Shown here piece by piece: positions 24,447 through 33,622 of a stretch of DNA of 36,391 nucleotides (position 1 is the first letter of the stretch; each line of letters starts with the position of its first letter). A model generated the notes under the pieces. It saw only the letters and a list, made by a program, of their open reading frames with translations, ran no database searches and was not told the origin of the DNA. The translations under genes and the position numbers were made by a program. Origin of the DNA: CAZLIC01 sp964559535 (GTDB lineage: Bacteria; Pseudomonadota; Alphaproteobacteria; Rhodobacterales; Rhodobacteraceae); assembly GCA_964559535.1 (NCBI GenBank), contig CAZLIC010000039.1, positions 1-36,391 of the forward strand. Direction: 5' to 3'.

Positions 24447-25036
24447 AGCTTCCCGGCCAGGTGCAGGTCCAGGTGGTCCAGCCGGTCCTGACCCCAGAAC
24501 TTCTCTTCGCCCAAGATGTAGAACGGTACCCCGAACACCCCGCGCGACACCGCGTCTTCCAGATTGCCCGCGTATTCCTCGGCGGCGGCCAGCATGTGCC
24601 GGTCGGCAATCGCCGGGTCAAAGCCATGGGCGCGCAGGATGTCGGCCACCGTGTCGCTGTCGGCAATGTCGCGGCCCTCTGCCCAGACGGCACGGGTAAA
24701 GGCGTGCACCAGTCCGGCCAGGTCGCCGCCGCCCGCCATCTGCGCGGCAAGGATGGCATAGGACGCGGGTGCGGGGTTCACCGGAAAGAACCTTGGCTGC
24801 AGGTCCAGCGTCATGCCGGTTGCCGCTGCCCAGCGCCGCAGCTCCTGCAGGCGGTAGGCGCGGCGGCTTTCGTGGCGTTCGGCCAGCAGCTGCCCGCCGG
24901 TGCGCGGGAACAGCTTCGGCGCGTCCAGCGGCCGGTAGCGGATGCTGGCGCCATGCCGCGCCGCGATCTCTTCCAGCCGCAGCCCGGCCAGATAGGTGAA
25001 CGGCGACATGGGCGCCAGAAAATAGTCGATCTGCAT
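24443..25036 (-). CDS. 2-hydroxychromene-2-carboxylate isomerase-like (DsbA/GST-kappa fold) protein
   Basis: The 197-residue protein has the HCCA-isomerase N-terminus DYFLAPMSPFTYLAGLRLEE, with Ser11 at the position of the catalytic serine that binds glutathione in NahD. RPLDAPKLFPRTGG and the C-terminal GVFGVPFYILGEEKFWGQDR with cis-Pro follow the family pattern. Start ATG 25036 is preceded by AGGGGG. Family members isomerise 2-hydroxychromene-2-carboxylate in naphthalene degradation, but many Rhodobacterales homologues lie outside such pathways, so the reaction here is unknown. It is coupled to the downstream hydrolase and divergent from prs. Confidence 0.85.
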   Translation of the reverse strand: MQIDYFLAPMSPFTYLAGLRLEEIAARHGASIRYRPLDAPKLFPRTGGQLLAERHESRRAYRLQELRRWAAATGMTLDLQPRFFPVNPAPASYAILAAQMAGGGDLAGLVHAFTRAVWAEGRDIADSDTVADILRAHGFDPAIADRHMLAAAEEYAGNLEDAVSRGVFGVPFYILGEEKFWGQDRLDHLDLHLAGKL

Positions 25037-25113
25037 GTGACCCCCTGCCGGTTTGCCCACAGGCTAGCCGGGTGATAGGCGGTGTCAACGCCACGAATCC
25101 GCAGGACGCCCCC

Positions 25114-26133
25114 ATGCCCGCCCTCACCGAACCCAAGCTCATCTCGGGCAATGCCAACCTGCCGCTGGCACGCGCCGTGGCCCGGCGGATGTCGATGCAC
25201 CGTGGCACGCAGGTGGGGCTGGTTGATGCCCGGGTGGAACGGTTCAACGACCAGGAGATTTTCGTCGAGGTGTTCGAGAATGTCCGGGGCGAGGACATGT
25301 ACGTGATCCAGTCCACCTCGAACCCGGCCAACGACAACCTGATGGAACTGCTCATCATGACCGACGCGCTGCGCCGGTCTTCGGCGGCGCGCATCACCGC
25401 CGTGATCCCCTATTTCGGCTATGCCAGGCAGGACCGCCGCGCCAAGGCGCGCACGCCCATTTCCGCGAAACTGGTGGCGAACCTGATTACCCAGGCGGGG
25501 GTGGACCGGGTGCTGACGATGGACCTGCACGCGGCGCAGATTCAGGGGTTCTTCGACATTCCGGTGGACAACCTCTATGCCGCGCCGATCTTTGCCCTGG
25601 ACATCGAGCATCATTTCCAGGGCCGCATGGGCGAGCTGATGGTGGTCTCGCCAGATGTGGGCGGGGTGGCACGGGCACGCGAACTTGCCAGCCGCATCCA
25701 CGCGCCGCTGGCCATTGTGGACAAGCGGCGCGAAAAGGCGGGCGAGGTGGCCGAAATGACGGTGATCGGCGACGTGACGGGCCGCACCTGCCTGATCGTG
25801 GACGACATCGCCGACACCGCTGGCACCTTGTGCAAGGCGGCGGAACTGCTGATGTCGCAGGGCGCGAAGGAAGTGCACAGCTACATCTCGCACGGCGTGC
25901 TGTCCGGCTCGGCGGTCGAGCGGGTGGCGAAATCGGTGATGAAGACGCTGGTGATCACCGACACCATCGCCCCCCCCGATTCCGTCCGCGCCGCCGCCAA
26001 CATCCGCATCGTGCCGACGGCACCGATCTTTGCGCAGGCGGTGCTGAACATCTGGAGCGGCACCTCGGTGTCGTCGCTGTTCGAGACAGAGACGCTGGTG
26101 CCGATTTACGAGGGGCTTTATCCGCGGGGGTGA
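25114..26133 (+). CDS. prs: Ribose-phosphate pyrophosphokinase
   Basis: The 339-residue PRPP synthetase has the ATP-site flexible loop in YFGYARQDRRAKARTPISAK, the metal site VLTMDLHAAQIQGFF and the PRPP-binding loop CLIVDDIADTAGTL. It makes PRPP from ribose 5-phosphate and ATP for nucleotide, His and Trp synthesis. Start ATG 25114 (MPALTEPKLISGNAN) fits close relatives and follows AGGA; an upstream in-frame ATG at 25072 does not. The slightly long 339-residue length is usual in Rhodobacterales. Confidence 0.95.
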   Translation: MPALTEPKLISGNANLPLARAVARRMSMHRGTQVGLVDARVERFNDQEIFVEVFENVRGEDMYVIQSTSNPANDNLMELLIMTDALRRSSAARITAVIPYFGYARQDRRAKARTPISAKLVANLITQAGVDRVLTMDLHAAQIQGFFDIPVDNLYAAPIFALDIEHHFQGRMGELMVVSPDVGGVARARELASRIHAPLAIVDKRREKAGEVAEMTVIGDVTGRTCLIVDDIADTAGTLCKAAELLMSQGAKEVHSYISHGVLSGSAVERVAKSVMKTLVITDTIAPPDSVRAAANIRIVPTAPIFAQAVLNIWSGTSVSSLFETETLVPIYEGLYPRG

Positions 26134-26197
26134 GGCGTTGCCGGGTGGGACATGGCATGCGATGGTTTTGTCATGGACAGCCGCAGTCGCAGCAACC

Positions 26198-26258
26198 GGT
26201 AGGTCGGAGTTCACCCCGACTCCTCGCGCGCCAGAGTCGGGGTGAACCCCGACCTACC
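26198..26258. repeat. REPIN-like element A
   Basis: Two 24-bp arms (26198-26221 and 26235-26258) are inverted copies of each other with a single mismatch, separated by 13 nt. Each arm itself reads as a REP: a GTAG head, then GTCGGGG, a TTCA loop and CCCCGAC (one G-to-A change in the left arm). GTAG-headed hairpins in inverted pairs are the hallmark of REP/REPIN elements mobilised by RAYT transposases. No RAYT gene is in the window. Confidence 0.75.
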
Positions 26259-26314
26259 CATGGCCCTCTCCCTCCCACATGACACCATGCCCACCCCGTG
26301 CTATCCTGAACTCC

Positions 26315-26536
26315 ATGAACGCGCGCATCCGCAGCCTGATCGACACCGCCGAAATGCAGCTTCCTGCGCAGGAGCAGGAGTGCCTGGCCGACCTCCTGCA
26401 GGAATTCCTTGACGGGCGGCAACCCGATGCCGACCTGACCGCCGACGAACTCGCGCATCTGCGGATGGTGGACGCGGAACCATTCGAACCTGCCGACCCG
26501 GCGCAAGTAGCGGCATACTTCGCGTGGCGTGCGTGA
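26315..26536 (+). CDS. Putative antitoxin of a ParDE/RelBE-type module
   Basis: The 73-residue acidic protein (MNARIRSLIDTAEMQLPAQ..., ...EELAHL-like DELAHLRMVDAEPFEPAD) has no recognised DNA-binding motif of certain family, but its size, acidity and 8-bp overlap with a RelE/ParE-like reading frame fit an antitoxin. It starts at ATG 26315; an upstream in-frame ATG at 26279 is less likely. It lies 56 bp after REPIN-like element A. Because the partner toxin is truncated, this gene may be an orphan. Confidence 0.5.
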   Translation: MNARIRSLIDTAEMQLPAQEQECLADLLQEFLDGRQPDADLTADELAHLRMVDAEPFEPADPAQVAAYFAWRA

Positions 26537-26678
26537 TCTTCGGATTTCCCGGCGCGCGCTGCAATGCCTGACCGCGCAGGACAGCTATCTTCGCCCACTG
26601 AACCCATCTGCCGCAGATGGCCTTGTCAAGGACATCGACAGGACCCTTCGACTTCTGCGCGCCTTTCCGAAGCCAGCC
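26529..26678 (+). pseudogene. Truncated RelE/ParE-family toxin remnant
   Basis: A GTG start at 26529 overlaps the antitoxin stop by 8 bp. The first 50 residues look like a ParE/RelE toxin N-terminus: ISRRALQCLTAQDSYLRPLN, then AADGLVKDIDRTLRLLRAFP, where family members continue into a conserved beta-sheet of about 45 more residues. Here family-like sequence stops exactly at codon 50, and the next base (26679) begins a REPIN-like element. The frame stays open to 26846, but that part is repeat-encoded and Pro-rich and unlike any toxin. No toxin 3' half was found after the element. Confidence 0.6.
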
Positions 26679-26740
26679 GTAGGGTGCGCTTCAGCGCACC
26701 GTCCTTGTCCCGACCCATGGTGCGCTGAAGCGCACCCTAC
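26679..26740. repeat. REPIN-like element B
   Basis: A perfect 22-bp inverted repeat (26679-26700 and 26719-26740) is separated by 18 nt. Each arm is a GTAG-headed REP with stem GGTGCGC, loop TTCA and stem GCGCACC. The sequence differs from element A, but the GTAG head and TTCA loop are shared. It interrupts or replaces the 3' half of the toxin gene. The next 196 bp (26741-26936) show no gene or strong site. Confidence 0.75.
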
Positions 26741-26936
26741 CGGTTCCGCTTGCCGCAACCGGCGTCACCCTTCCCCCGATTCGCCCCCGATGGTTAACGA
26801 CCCTCCTCCGTTGCCCGTAGCCCCGCCCACCGCGCGCAGGGGATGACGTAAAGAGCACGCAGTGAGTACACAATGAGTACCCGGCCCCACCGCCCAACCC
26901 CCTGAAATCCCGGCAATTAACCCACCGCGCGCTGCC

Positions 26937-27284
26937 CTACTCCACGTCCCACTCATCCTCGCCCCGCACCGGCCCCAGCGCCGTCCAGTCGGCGCGGATG
27001 CGGGCGATGCGGGTGTCGCCCCAGGTGCGCAGGACGATGTCAAAACCCGCAGGCGTCACGTTCTCGGCCGAAAGGTCCAGCCGGGCGTTGGTGCGGCGGT
27101 CGAGGTCGAGCAGCGACAGGGCGACGATCACCGCGGGCGCCGCCGTGAAGGGGGTGTCGAAGGCCACCGCCTGCCGCACCTCGCGTGGGCCTTCCCCGGT
27201 CCACATCGGGCCGCCGTCGGCAAAGTCGGAAAACAGCATCCGGCTGCCCTGAAGGATGCCCAAGGTTCCTGTCGATACCTGCAT
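26937..27284 (-). CDS. H-type lectin domain protein
   Basis: The 115-residue protein resembles the H-type lectin domain: FADGGPMWTGEGPREVRQAV, then PFTAAPAVIVALSLLDLD, AENVTPAGFDIVLRTWGDTR and IRADWTALG, the segments that line the beta-sandwich of discoidin/agglutinin lectins. There is no signal peptide. Start ATG 27284 is preceded by GGGGG; an upstream in-frame ATG at 27389 would run through the atp terminator. It is on the same strand as the atp operon but after its terminator. A carbohydrate-binding role is a family inference. Confidence 0.72.
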   Translation of the reverse strand: MQVSTGTLGILQGSRMLFSDFADGGPMWTGEGPREVRQAVAFDTPFTAAPAVIVALSLLDLDRRTNARLDLSAENVTPAGFDIVLRTWGDTRIARIRADWTALGPVRGEDEWDVE

Positions 27285-27360
27285 CTGTGTCCCCCGCCCT
27301 GGTTCATGGTTTGCAGGAATCCGCTGCGAAACCAAGGGGTTTCCGGGGGCACGCATGGAG

Positions 27361-27384
27361 AAGGCCCCGCCGGGGCGGGGCCTT
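27361..27384 (-). terminator. Terminator of the atp operon
   Basis: A perfect inverted repeat has 11-bp arms AAGGCCCCGCC (27361-27371) and GGCGGGGCCTT (27374-27384), 23 bp after the atpC stop and 76 bp before the lectin start. On the minus strand the stem ends CCTTCTCC. Confidence 0.8.
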
Positions 27385-27407
27385 TGCAACCCTTGCGGGA
27401 AACCGCG

Positions 27408-27806
27408 TCAGTGCGCCGTGACCGACGCCTTCAGCGCCGCTACATCGGCCGCGTATTTCTCGGCCGCGTCACGCGCGTCGGGCGCCGCCTTGGCGGCGGC
27501 ATCCTTCGCCTCGGCCAGCATGGCGTCGGCCATCACCGCCGTCACTTCGGCCAGCGGTACGGCCCGTTCGGCCAGAACCGACACGGTGCCCGCAGTGATT
27601 TCGGCAAAGCCGCCGGTCACCGCATAGGCCTGCGTGCCTTCGGGGCCCACCACGCGCAGGACGCCTGGGCGCAGGGTGGTGATGGTGGGGGTGTGCCCCT
27701 CCATCGCCGTCAGGTCGCCATCGGCGCCCGGAATCTGCACCTCGGTGGCCTTGAGCGAGGCAAGCCGCCGTTCAGGCGAGACCAGATCGAACTGGACCGG
27801 CATCAT
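27408..27806 (-). CDS. atpC: ATP synthase F1 epsilon subunit
   Basis: This 132-residue epsilon subunit shows the N-terminal beta-sandwich (VQFDLVSPERRLASLKATEV, GDLTAMEGHTPTITTLRPG, VTGGFAEITAGTVSVLAERA) and an Ala-rich C-terminal helical part. It forms part of the central stalk with gamma. The start is ATG 27806 or the adjacent ATG 27803, with AAGGGGGG upstream overlapping the atpD end region (7-bp gap). It is the last gene of the operon before the terminator. Confidence 0.95.
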   Translation of the reverse strand: MMPVQFDLVSPERRLASLKATEVQIPGADGDLTAMEGHTPTITTLRPGVLRVVGPEGTQAYAVTGGFAEITAGTVSVLAERAVPLAEVTAVMADAMLAEAKDAAAKAAPDARDAAEKYAADVAALKASVTAH

Positions 27807-27813
27807 GCCCCCC

Positions 27814-29238
27814 TTACGCCGCAGCCGCGGCGAGCTTGGCGGCCTTGGCCTTGGCGTCCTCGATGTCGCCCACCATGTAGAAGGCCGCCTCGGGCAGGTG
27901 GTCGTATTCGCCGGCCACCACCGCCTTGAACGAGGCAATGGTCTTGTCCAGCGGCACCTGCACACCCGGCGAGCCGGTGAAGACCTGCGCCACGTCAAAG
28001 GGTTGCGACAGGAAGCGCTGGATCTTCCGGGCGCGGGCCACGGTCAGCTTGTCCTCTTCGCTGAGTTCGTCCATCCCCAGGATGGCGATGATGTCCTGCA
28101 GCGACTTGTAGCGCTGCAGGATCCCCTGCACGGCGCGGGCGGTGTTGTAGTGCTCTTCGCCCAGAACCTGCGGGTCCATCAGGCGGCTGGTCGAGTCCAG
28201 CGGGTCCACGGCCGGGTAGATGCCCAGTTCCGAGATGGCACGCGACAGCGTGGTGGTGGCGTCAAGGTGGGCGAACGAGGTGGCGGGCGCGGGGTCGGTC
28301 AGGTCGTCGGCGGGCACGTAGATCGCCTGCACCGAGGTGATCGAGCCAGCCTTGGTCGAGGTGATGCGTTCCTGCAGCTGGCCCATGTCGGTGGCCAGCG
28401 TCGGCTGATAGCCCACGGCCGAGGGGATACGGCCCAAGAGCGCCGACACTTCCGAACCCGCCTGGGTGAAGCGGAAGATGTTGTCGACGAAGAACAGCAC
28501 GTCCGTTCCCGACTGGTCGCGGAACTGTTCGGCCAGCGTCAGGCCGGTCAGCGCCACGCGGGCACGCGCGCCCGGCGGCTCGTTCATCTGGCCGTACACC
28601 AGCGCCACCTTGGACTTCGTCAGGTCATCCATGTTGATGACGCCCGATTCGATGAATTCGTGGTACAGGTCGTTCCCTTCACGGGTCCGTTCCCCCACAC
28701 CGGCGAACACCGAATAGCCCGAGTGCACCTTGGCGATGTTGTTGATCAGTTCCTGGATCAGCACCGTCTTGCCCACGCCGGCGCCGCCGAAGAGGCCGAT
28801 CTTGCCACCCTTGGAATAGGGCGCCAGAAGGTCGATCACCTTGATGCCGGTGACCAGGATGGTCGCCTCGGTCGATTGCTCGCTGAAGGTGGGCGCGGGC
28901 TGGTGGATGCCGCGCAGCGGCGCGTCGGTGATGGCGCCGCGTTCGTCGATGGCGTCGCCCACCACGTTGATGATGCGGCCCAGCGTCAGGTCGCCCACCG
29001 GCACCGAGATCGGGCCGCCGGTATCCTTGGTGATCGCGCCGCGCACCAGGCCTTCGGTCGCGTCCATGGCGATGGTGCGCACCGTGCTTTCGCCCAGGTG
29101 CTGCGCCACTTCCAGCACCAGCCGCTTGCCGTTGTTGGTGGTTTCCAGCGCATTCAGGATCGGCGGCAGTTCGCCATCGAACTGCACGTCCACCACGGCG
29201 CCGATGACCTGCGTGACCTTGCCCGTTGAAGTTGCCAT
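27814..29238 (-). CDS. atpD: ATP synthase F1 beta subunit
   Basis: The 474-residue catalytic subunit has the P-loop GGAGVGKT (151-158), GERTREGNDLYHE, the DELSEED-like motif as LGMDELSEEDKLTV, and ALLGRIPSAVGYQPTLATDM. The C-terminus is Ala/Lys-rich. In this operon a small coiled-coil gene sits between it and atpG, with 45 bp between that gene's stop and the atpD start. Confidence 0.98.
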   Translation of the reverse strand: MATSTGKVTQVIGAVVDVQFDGELPPILNALETTNNGKRLVLEVAQHLGESTVRTIAMDATEGLVRGAITKDTGGPISVPVGDLTLGRIINVVGDAIDERGAITDAPLRGIHQPAPTFSEQSTEATILVTGIKVIDLLAPYSKGGKIGLFGGAGVGKTVLIQELINNIAKVHSGYSVFAGVGERTREGNDLYHEFIESGVINMDDLTKSKVALVYGQMNEPPGARARVALTGLTLAEQFRDQSGTDVLFFVDNIFRFTQAGSEVSALLGRIPSAVGYQPTLATDMGQLQERITSTKAGSITSVQAIYVPADDLTDPAPATSFAHLDATTTLSRAISELGIYPAVDPLDSTSRLMDPQVLGEEHYNTARAVQGILQRYKSLQDIIAILGMDELSEEDKLTVARARKIQRFLSQPFDVAQVFTGSPGVQVPLDKTIASFKAVVAGEYDHLPEAAFYMVGDIEDAKAKAAKLAAAAA

Positions 29239-29283
29239 TTTCGTCTCCGTTTCGGGTTCGGGGCAACGCCCCGGTATTCGTTT

Positions 29284-29529
29284 CTAGACTTCGATCAGGT
29301 CGAGGCGACGTTCGATGCGTGACACACGTTCTTCAAGGCGGTCGATGCGGCGATTGACCCCCGCCACCTGCACTTCAAGATGGCCAATGTGGGAAACCAT
29401 GTCGCCCATCTGTCCTTCCAGCGTGGTCATCCGCAGCTTCACATCGGAAAGATCGCCCTCCATGCGGTTGATCTGCCCATGCATTCGCTTGAGCAACTCA
29501 TACGTCAGAAGGGCGACATCCTCGGCCAT
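29284..29529 (-). CDS. Small coiled-coil protein between atpG and atpD
   Basis: The 81-residue protein has a heptad-like pattern of Leu, Met, Val and Ile through most of its length (LSDVKLRMTTLEGQMGDMV, HLEVQVAGVNRRIDRLEERV, SRIERRLDLIEV), so it should form a long parallel helix or coiled coil. There is no signal peptide or membrane segment. It starts 2 bp after the atpG stop and is cotranscribed with the F1 genes. I do not recognise it as a known ATP synthase subunit or as the zeta inhibitor, which is longer and of another fold. The codon pattern and tight spacing make it a likely real gene; the function is unknown. Confidence 0.65.
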   Translation of the reverse strand: MAEDVALLTYELLKRMHGQINRMEGDLSDVKLRMTTLEGQMGDMVSHIGHLEVQVAGVNRRIDRLEERVSRIERRLDLIEV

Positions 29530-29531
29530 GC

Positions 29532-30398
29532 TCAGAGCGCCTCTGCCCCCGAGATGATCTCGATCAGTTCCTTGGTGATCGCGGCTTGCCGCGACCGGTT
29601 GTACTGGATGGTCAGCTTGTTGATCATCTGCCCCGCGTTGCGCGTGGCATTGTCCATCGCCGACATCCGCGCGCCCTGTTCGGACGCGCCGTTTTCCAGA
29701 AGTGCCGTGAACACCTGCGTGGCCACCCCGCGCGGCAGAAGGTCGGCCAGAATGGCCTCTTCGCCCGGTTCGTAGTCATACAGGGCGGGCGTGCTGGCGC
29801 TTTCGAATTTGGCCGGGATCACCTGCAGCGCCGTCGGCACCTGGCTGATCACCGACTGGAAGCGGTTGTAGAACAGCGTCGCCACGTCGAATTCGCCCGC
29901 ACCGAAACGCGCCAGGATGTCCTGTGCGATCTTCGACGCATCGACGTAGCCCACGCGCTTCACGTCGCCCAGGTCCACATGGCCGACAAAGTACGACGCA
30001 TAGTCGCGCTTCATCTGCTCGCGGCCTTTCTTGCCCACCGTCAGGATCTTGATCGTCTTGCCCTGGGCCAGCAGTTCCGCCGCGCGGGCCTTGGCCAGGC
30101 GCGCGATGGTCGAGTTGAAGCCGCCGCAAAGGCCGCGCTCCGAGGTCATGACCACCAGAAGGTGGACCTGATCGCGCCCCGTGCCCGCCAGAAGGCGCGG
30201 CGCGCTGTCGCTGCCGCCCACCGACGCCGCAAGCCCGGCGATCACCGCCGTCATGCGGTCGGCATAGGGGCGCGCGGCCTCGGCCGATTCCTGCGCGCGG
30301 CGCAGTTTCGCCGCGGCCACCATCTGCATGGCCTTCGTGATCTTCCGCGTGTTCTTGACGCTGACGATCCGGTTCTTGAGTGCCTTGAGGCTGGGCAT
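29532..30398 (-). CDS. atpG: ATP synthase F1 gamma subunit
   Basis: The 288-residue central stalk subunit has the N-terminal helix MPSLKALKNRIVSVKNTRKI with TKAMQMVAAAKLRRAQ, LLVVMTSERGLCGGFNSTIA, and the C-terminal helix ARMSAMDNATRNAGQMINKL. The C-terminal sequence RQAAITKELIEIISGAEAL is the family signature. It starts 17 bp after atpA. Confidence 0.97.
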   Translation of the reverse strand: MPSLKALKNRIVSVKNTRKITKAMQMVAAAKLRRAQESAEAARPYADRMTAVIAGLAASVGGSDSAPRLLAGTGRDQVHLLVVMTSERGLCGGFNSTIARLAKARAAELLAQGKTIKILTVGKKGREQMKRDYASYFVGHVDLGDVKRVGYVDASKIAQDILARFGAGEFDVATLFYNRFQSVISQVPTALQVIPAKFESASTPALYDYEPGEEAILADLLPRGVATQVFTALLENGASEQGARMSAMDNATRNAGQMINKLTIQYNRSRQAAITKELIEIISGAEAL

Positions 30399-30415
30399 GA
30401 CCCCGTTCCCCCGGC

Positions 30416-31954
<1,539 letters not shown>

Positions 31955-31955
31955 G

Positions 31956-32516
31956 TTACCCGACCTCTTTCATGGCATTCTGGAGAGCGGCGAGCTTGGC
32001 GCGGATGGTCGTGTCGACCATCACCGAGCCCACCTTGACGACAAGCCCACCGATCAGAGACGGATCGACGGACGCTTTGAGTTTCACGGTCTTGCCGACC
32101 CGCGCCTTCAGCGTGTCGGCCAGCGCCGCCGCCTGCGCATCGGTCAGCGCCACGGCCGAGGCAACCTCGGCCGTCACTTCACCCTTCGCCTCGGCGATCT
32201 TGCCGCGCAGCGACGTCAGCAATTGCGGCAGCACGAACAGGCGGCGCTTCTGCGCCATCAGGGCCAGCGTGTTGGCCGCAAGCGTGGAAAGCCCCATCTT
32301 TGCGGCAACCGCGGCAATCGACGCTGCCTGGTCTTCGCGGCTGTAGATGGGCGAGGCGATCAGGTCGCGCAGGTCGGCGCTTCCGGACAGGGCCGCTTCC
32401 AGTGCGTCCACGTCCGCTTCCAGCCCATCCAGCGCATTCCCGTCCCGTGCCAGTTCGAACAGCGCCGACGCATAGCGTTCGGCAATTCCCACAGAGATCG
32501 AGACAGGTTCGGACAC
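31956..32516 (-). CDS. atpH: ATP synthase F1 delta subunit
   Basis: The 186-residue peripheral-stalk subunit shows GIAERYASALFELARDGN at the N-terminus and the C-terminal VDPSLIGGLVVKVGSVMVD of AtpH. The start is GTG 32516 (protein begins with SEPVSISVGIAERYA after the initiator), preceded by AAAGG; a longer reading from 32579 lacks support. It is the first gene of the F1-only operon; the F0 genes are elsewhere, as usual in Rhodobacterales. Confidence 0.95.
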   Translation of the reverse strand: MSEPVSISVGIAERYASALFELARDGNALDGLEADVDALEAALSGSADLRDLIASPIYSREDQAASIAAVAAKMGLSTLAANTLALMAQKRRLFVLPQLLTSLRGKIAEAKGEVTAEVASAVALTDAQAAALADTLKARVGKTVKLKASVDPSLIGGLVVKVGSVMVDTTIRAKLAALQNAMKEVG

Positions 32517-32728
32517 GTCAAGCCTTTCGGTTTCCGGGTCCCTTGCCGCAGACGCGGCACAGGACGATTGTAGGCGCAATCATGGCGAATGCGTCGCAAT
32601 TCGGCCCCGCGTGTAGCAGAGCGTTTACCCCCCCGCAACCGGTTTGGTCGCAAGGTCGTGAACGTGGCAGCCCCCGGAAAAACAAGGGTTTGACCCGCAT
32701 CTTGCGCACCTGCGACAAACCGCGCTGC

Positions 32729-32749
32729 AAAAAATGCGGCACTGCCGCA
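32729..32749 (-). terminator. Rho-independent terminator after the methyltransferase gene
   Basis: On the minus strand the stem TGCGGC-AGT-GCCGCA (32749 to 32735) is followed by six T (32734 to 32729). It lies 46 bp after the methyltransferase stop and about 210 bp before the atpH start, so it separates the two transcription units. The atp promoter should lie between 32517 and 32728. Confidence 0.85.
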
Positions 32750-32795
32750 ACAGCCGCGATTCTGCAGCATGGCGGCAAGACATGCCGGACCGGCG

Positions 32796-33557
32796 TCAGA
32801 CCCCCGGTTGCCGCGCGGGCTGCGGGACAGGTTGCCCGACGCCGCCCAGCGCGCGCAGCGGGCGGCGCACCACGGCGCCAAGCCCCCCGCGCGTCGGCGC
32901 GTAGACCTGCTTGGTCGCCTCGACCATCAGGACACCGCCGGTCAGAAGCGGCGCGGCGCGTTTGCCCAGACTTTCCCACGTGGCCGCGGTGCGCAGCCAG
33001 AACCGGCCTTTTGCGGGCGGCGCATAGAGGGCCGAGACAACCCGTTCGGGTGTGAAGGCATGGCGTTTCAGCTGCGCCTCGATCTGGCTGGACGAATAGG
33101 GGCGGCCAAAGCCGAAGGGCGTGCCGTCGCGCCGCGCCCACAGACCCGACCGCGCCGGCACCACGCACATCATCCGTCCGCCCGGCGCTAGCACCCGCGC
33201 GCATTCGTCCAGAACCGCGCCCGGATGTTCCGAGGTTTCAAGGCCGTGCATCAGAACCAGCCGGTCGACCGACCCGTTGGCCAGCGGCCAGGCGGCGTCT
33301 TCGCACAGCACGCTCACGTTCTCCATGCCGGCGGGCCAGGGCATCACGCCTTGCGGCGCGGGCATCAGCGCCACCACCCGCCGCGCCCCGGCCAGATAGG
33401 GGCGCAACAGCGGTACGGCAAAGCCGAAGCCCACCACTGTCTGGCTTCCGGCGTCGGGCCACAGCGCCACCAGCCGGTCGCGGATGGCGCGCTGCGCCAC
33501 TCGGCCCAAAGGCGTGCGGTAGTAGAAGTTGCGCAGGTCAAGCACGTCGAGGTGCAT
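32796..33557 (-). CDS. SAM-dependent methyltransferase (class I)
   Basis: The 253-residue protein has a methyltransf_11-like core: TVVGFGFAVPLLRPYLAGA (diverged glycine-rich SAM loop), ENVSVLCEDAAWPLANGSVD, RLVLMHGLETSEHPGAVLDE and RVLAPGGRMMCVVPAR. The substrate is unknown. It is divergent from gloB (65 bp between starts), a frequent pairing in this order. The C-terminal 50 residues are basic and Pro/Gly-rich. It has its own terminator before atpH. Confidence 0.82.
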   Translation of the reverse strand: MHLDVLDLRNFYYRTPLGRVAQRAIRDRLVALWPDAGSQTVVGFGFAVPLLRPYLAGARRVVALMPAPQGVMPWPAGMENVSVLCEDAAWPLANGSVDRLVLMHGLETSEHPGAVLDECARVLAPGGRMMCVVPARSGLWARRDGTPFGFGRPYSSSQIEAQLKRHAFTPERVVSALYAPPAKGRFWLRTAATWESLGKRAAPLLTGGVLMVEATKQVYAPTRGGLGAVVRRPLRALGGVGQPVPQPARQPGV

Positions 33558-33622
33558 TGCAGTCGGCCCTGTTCCCGCGGAAAGTCAGCGCCGATGTTAC
33601 TCATGGAACGGAACGCTTGACC

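Noticed and set aside
26861..26880. Two close copies of TGAGTAC
   Set aside because: A 7-bp pair in an otherwise featureless gap is within chance.
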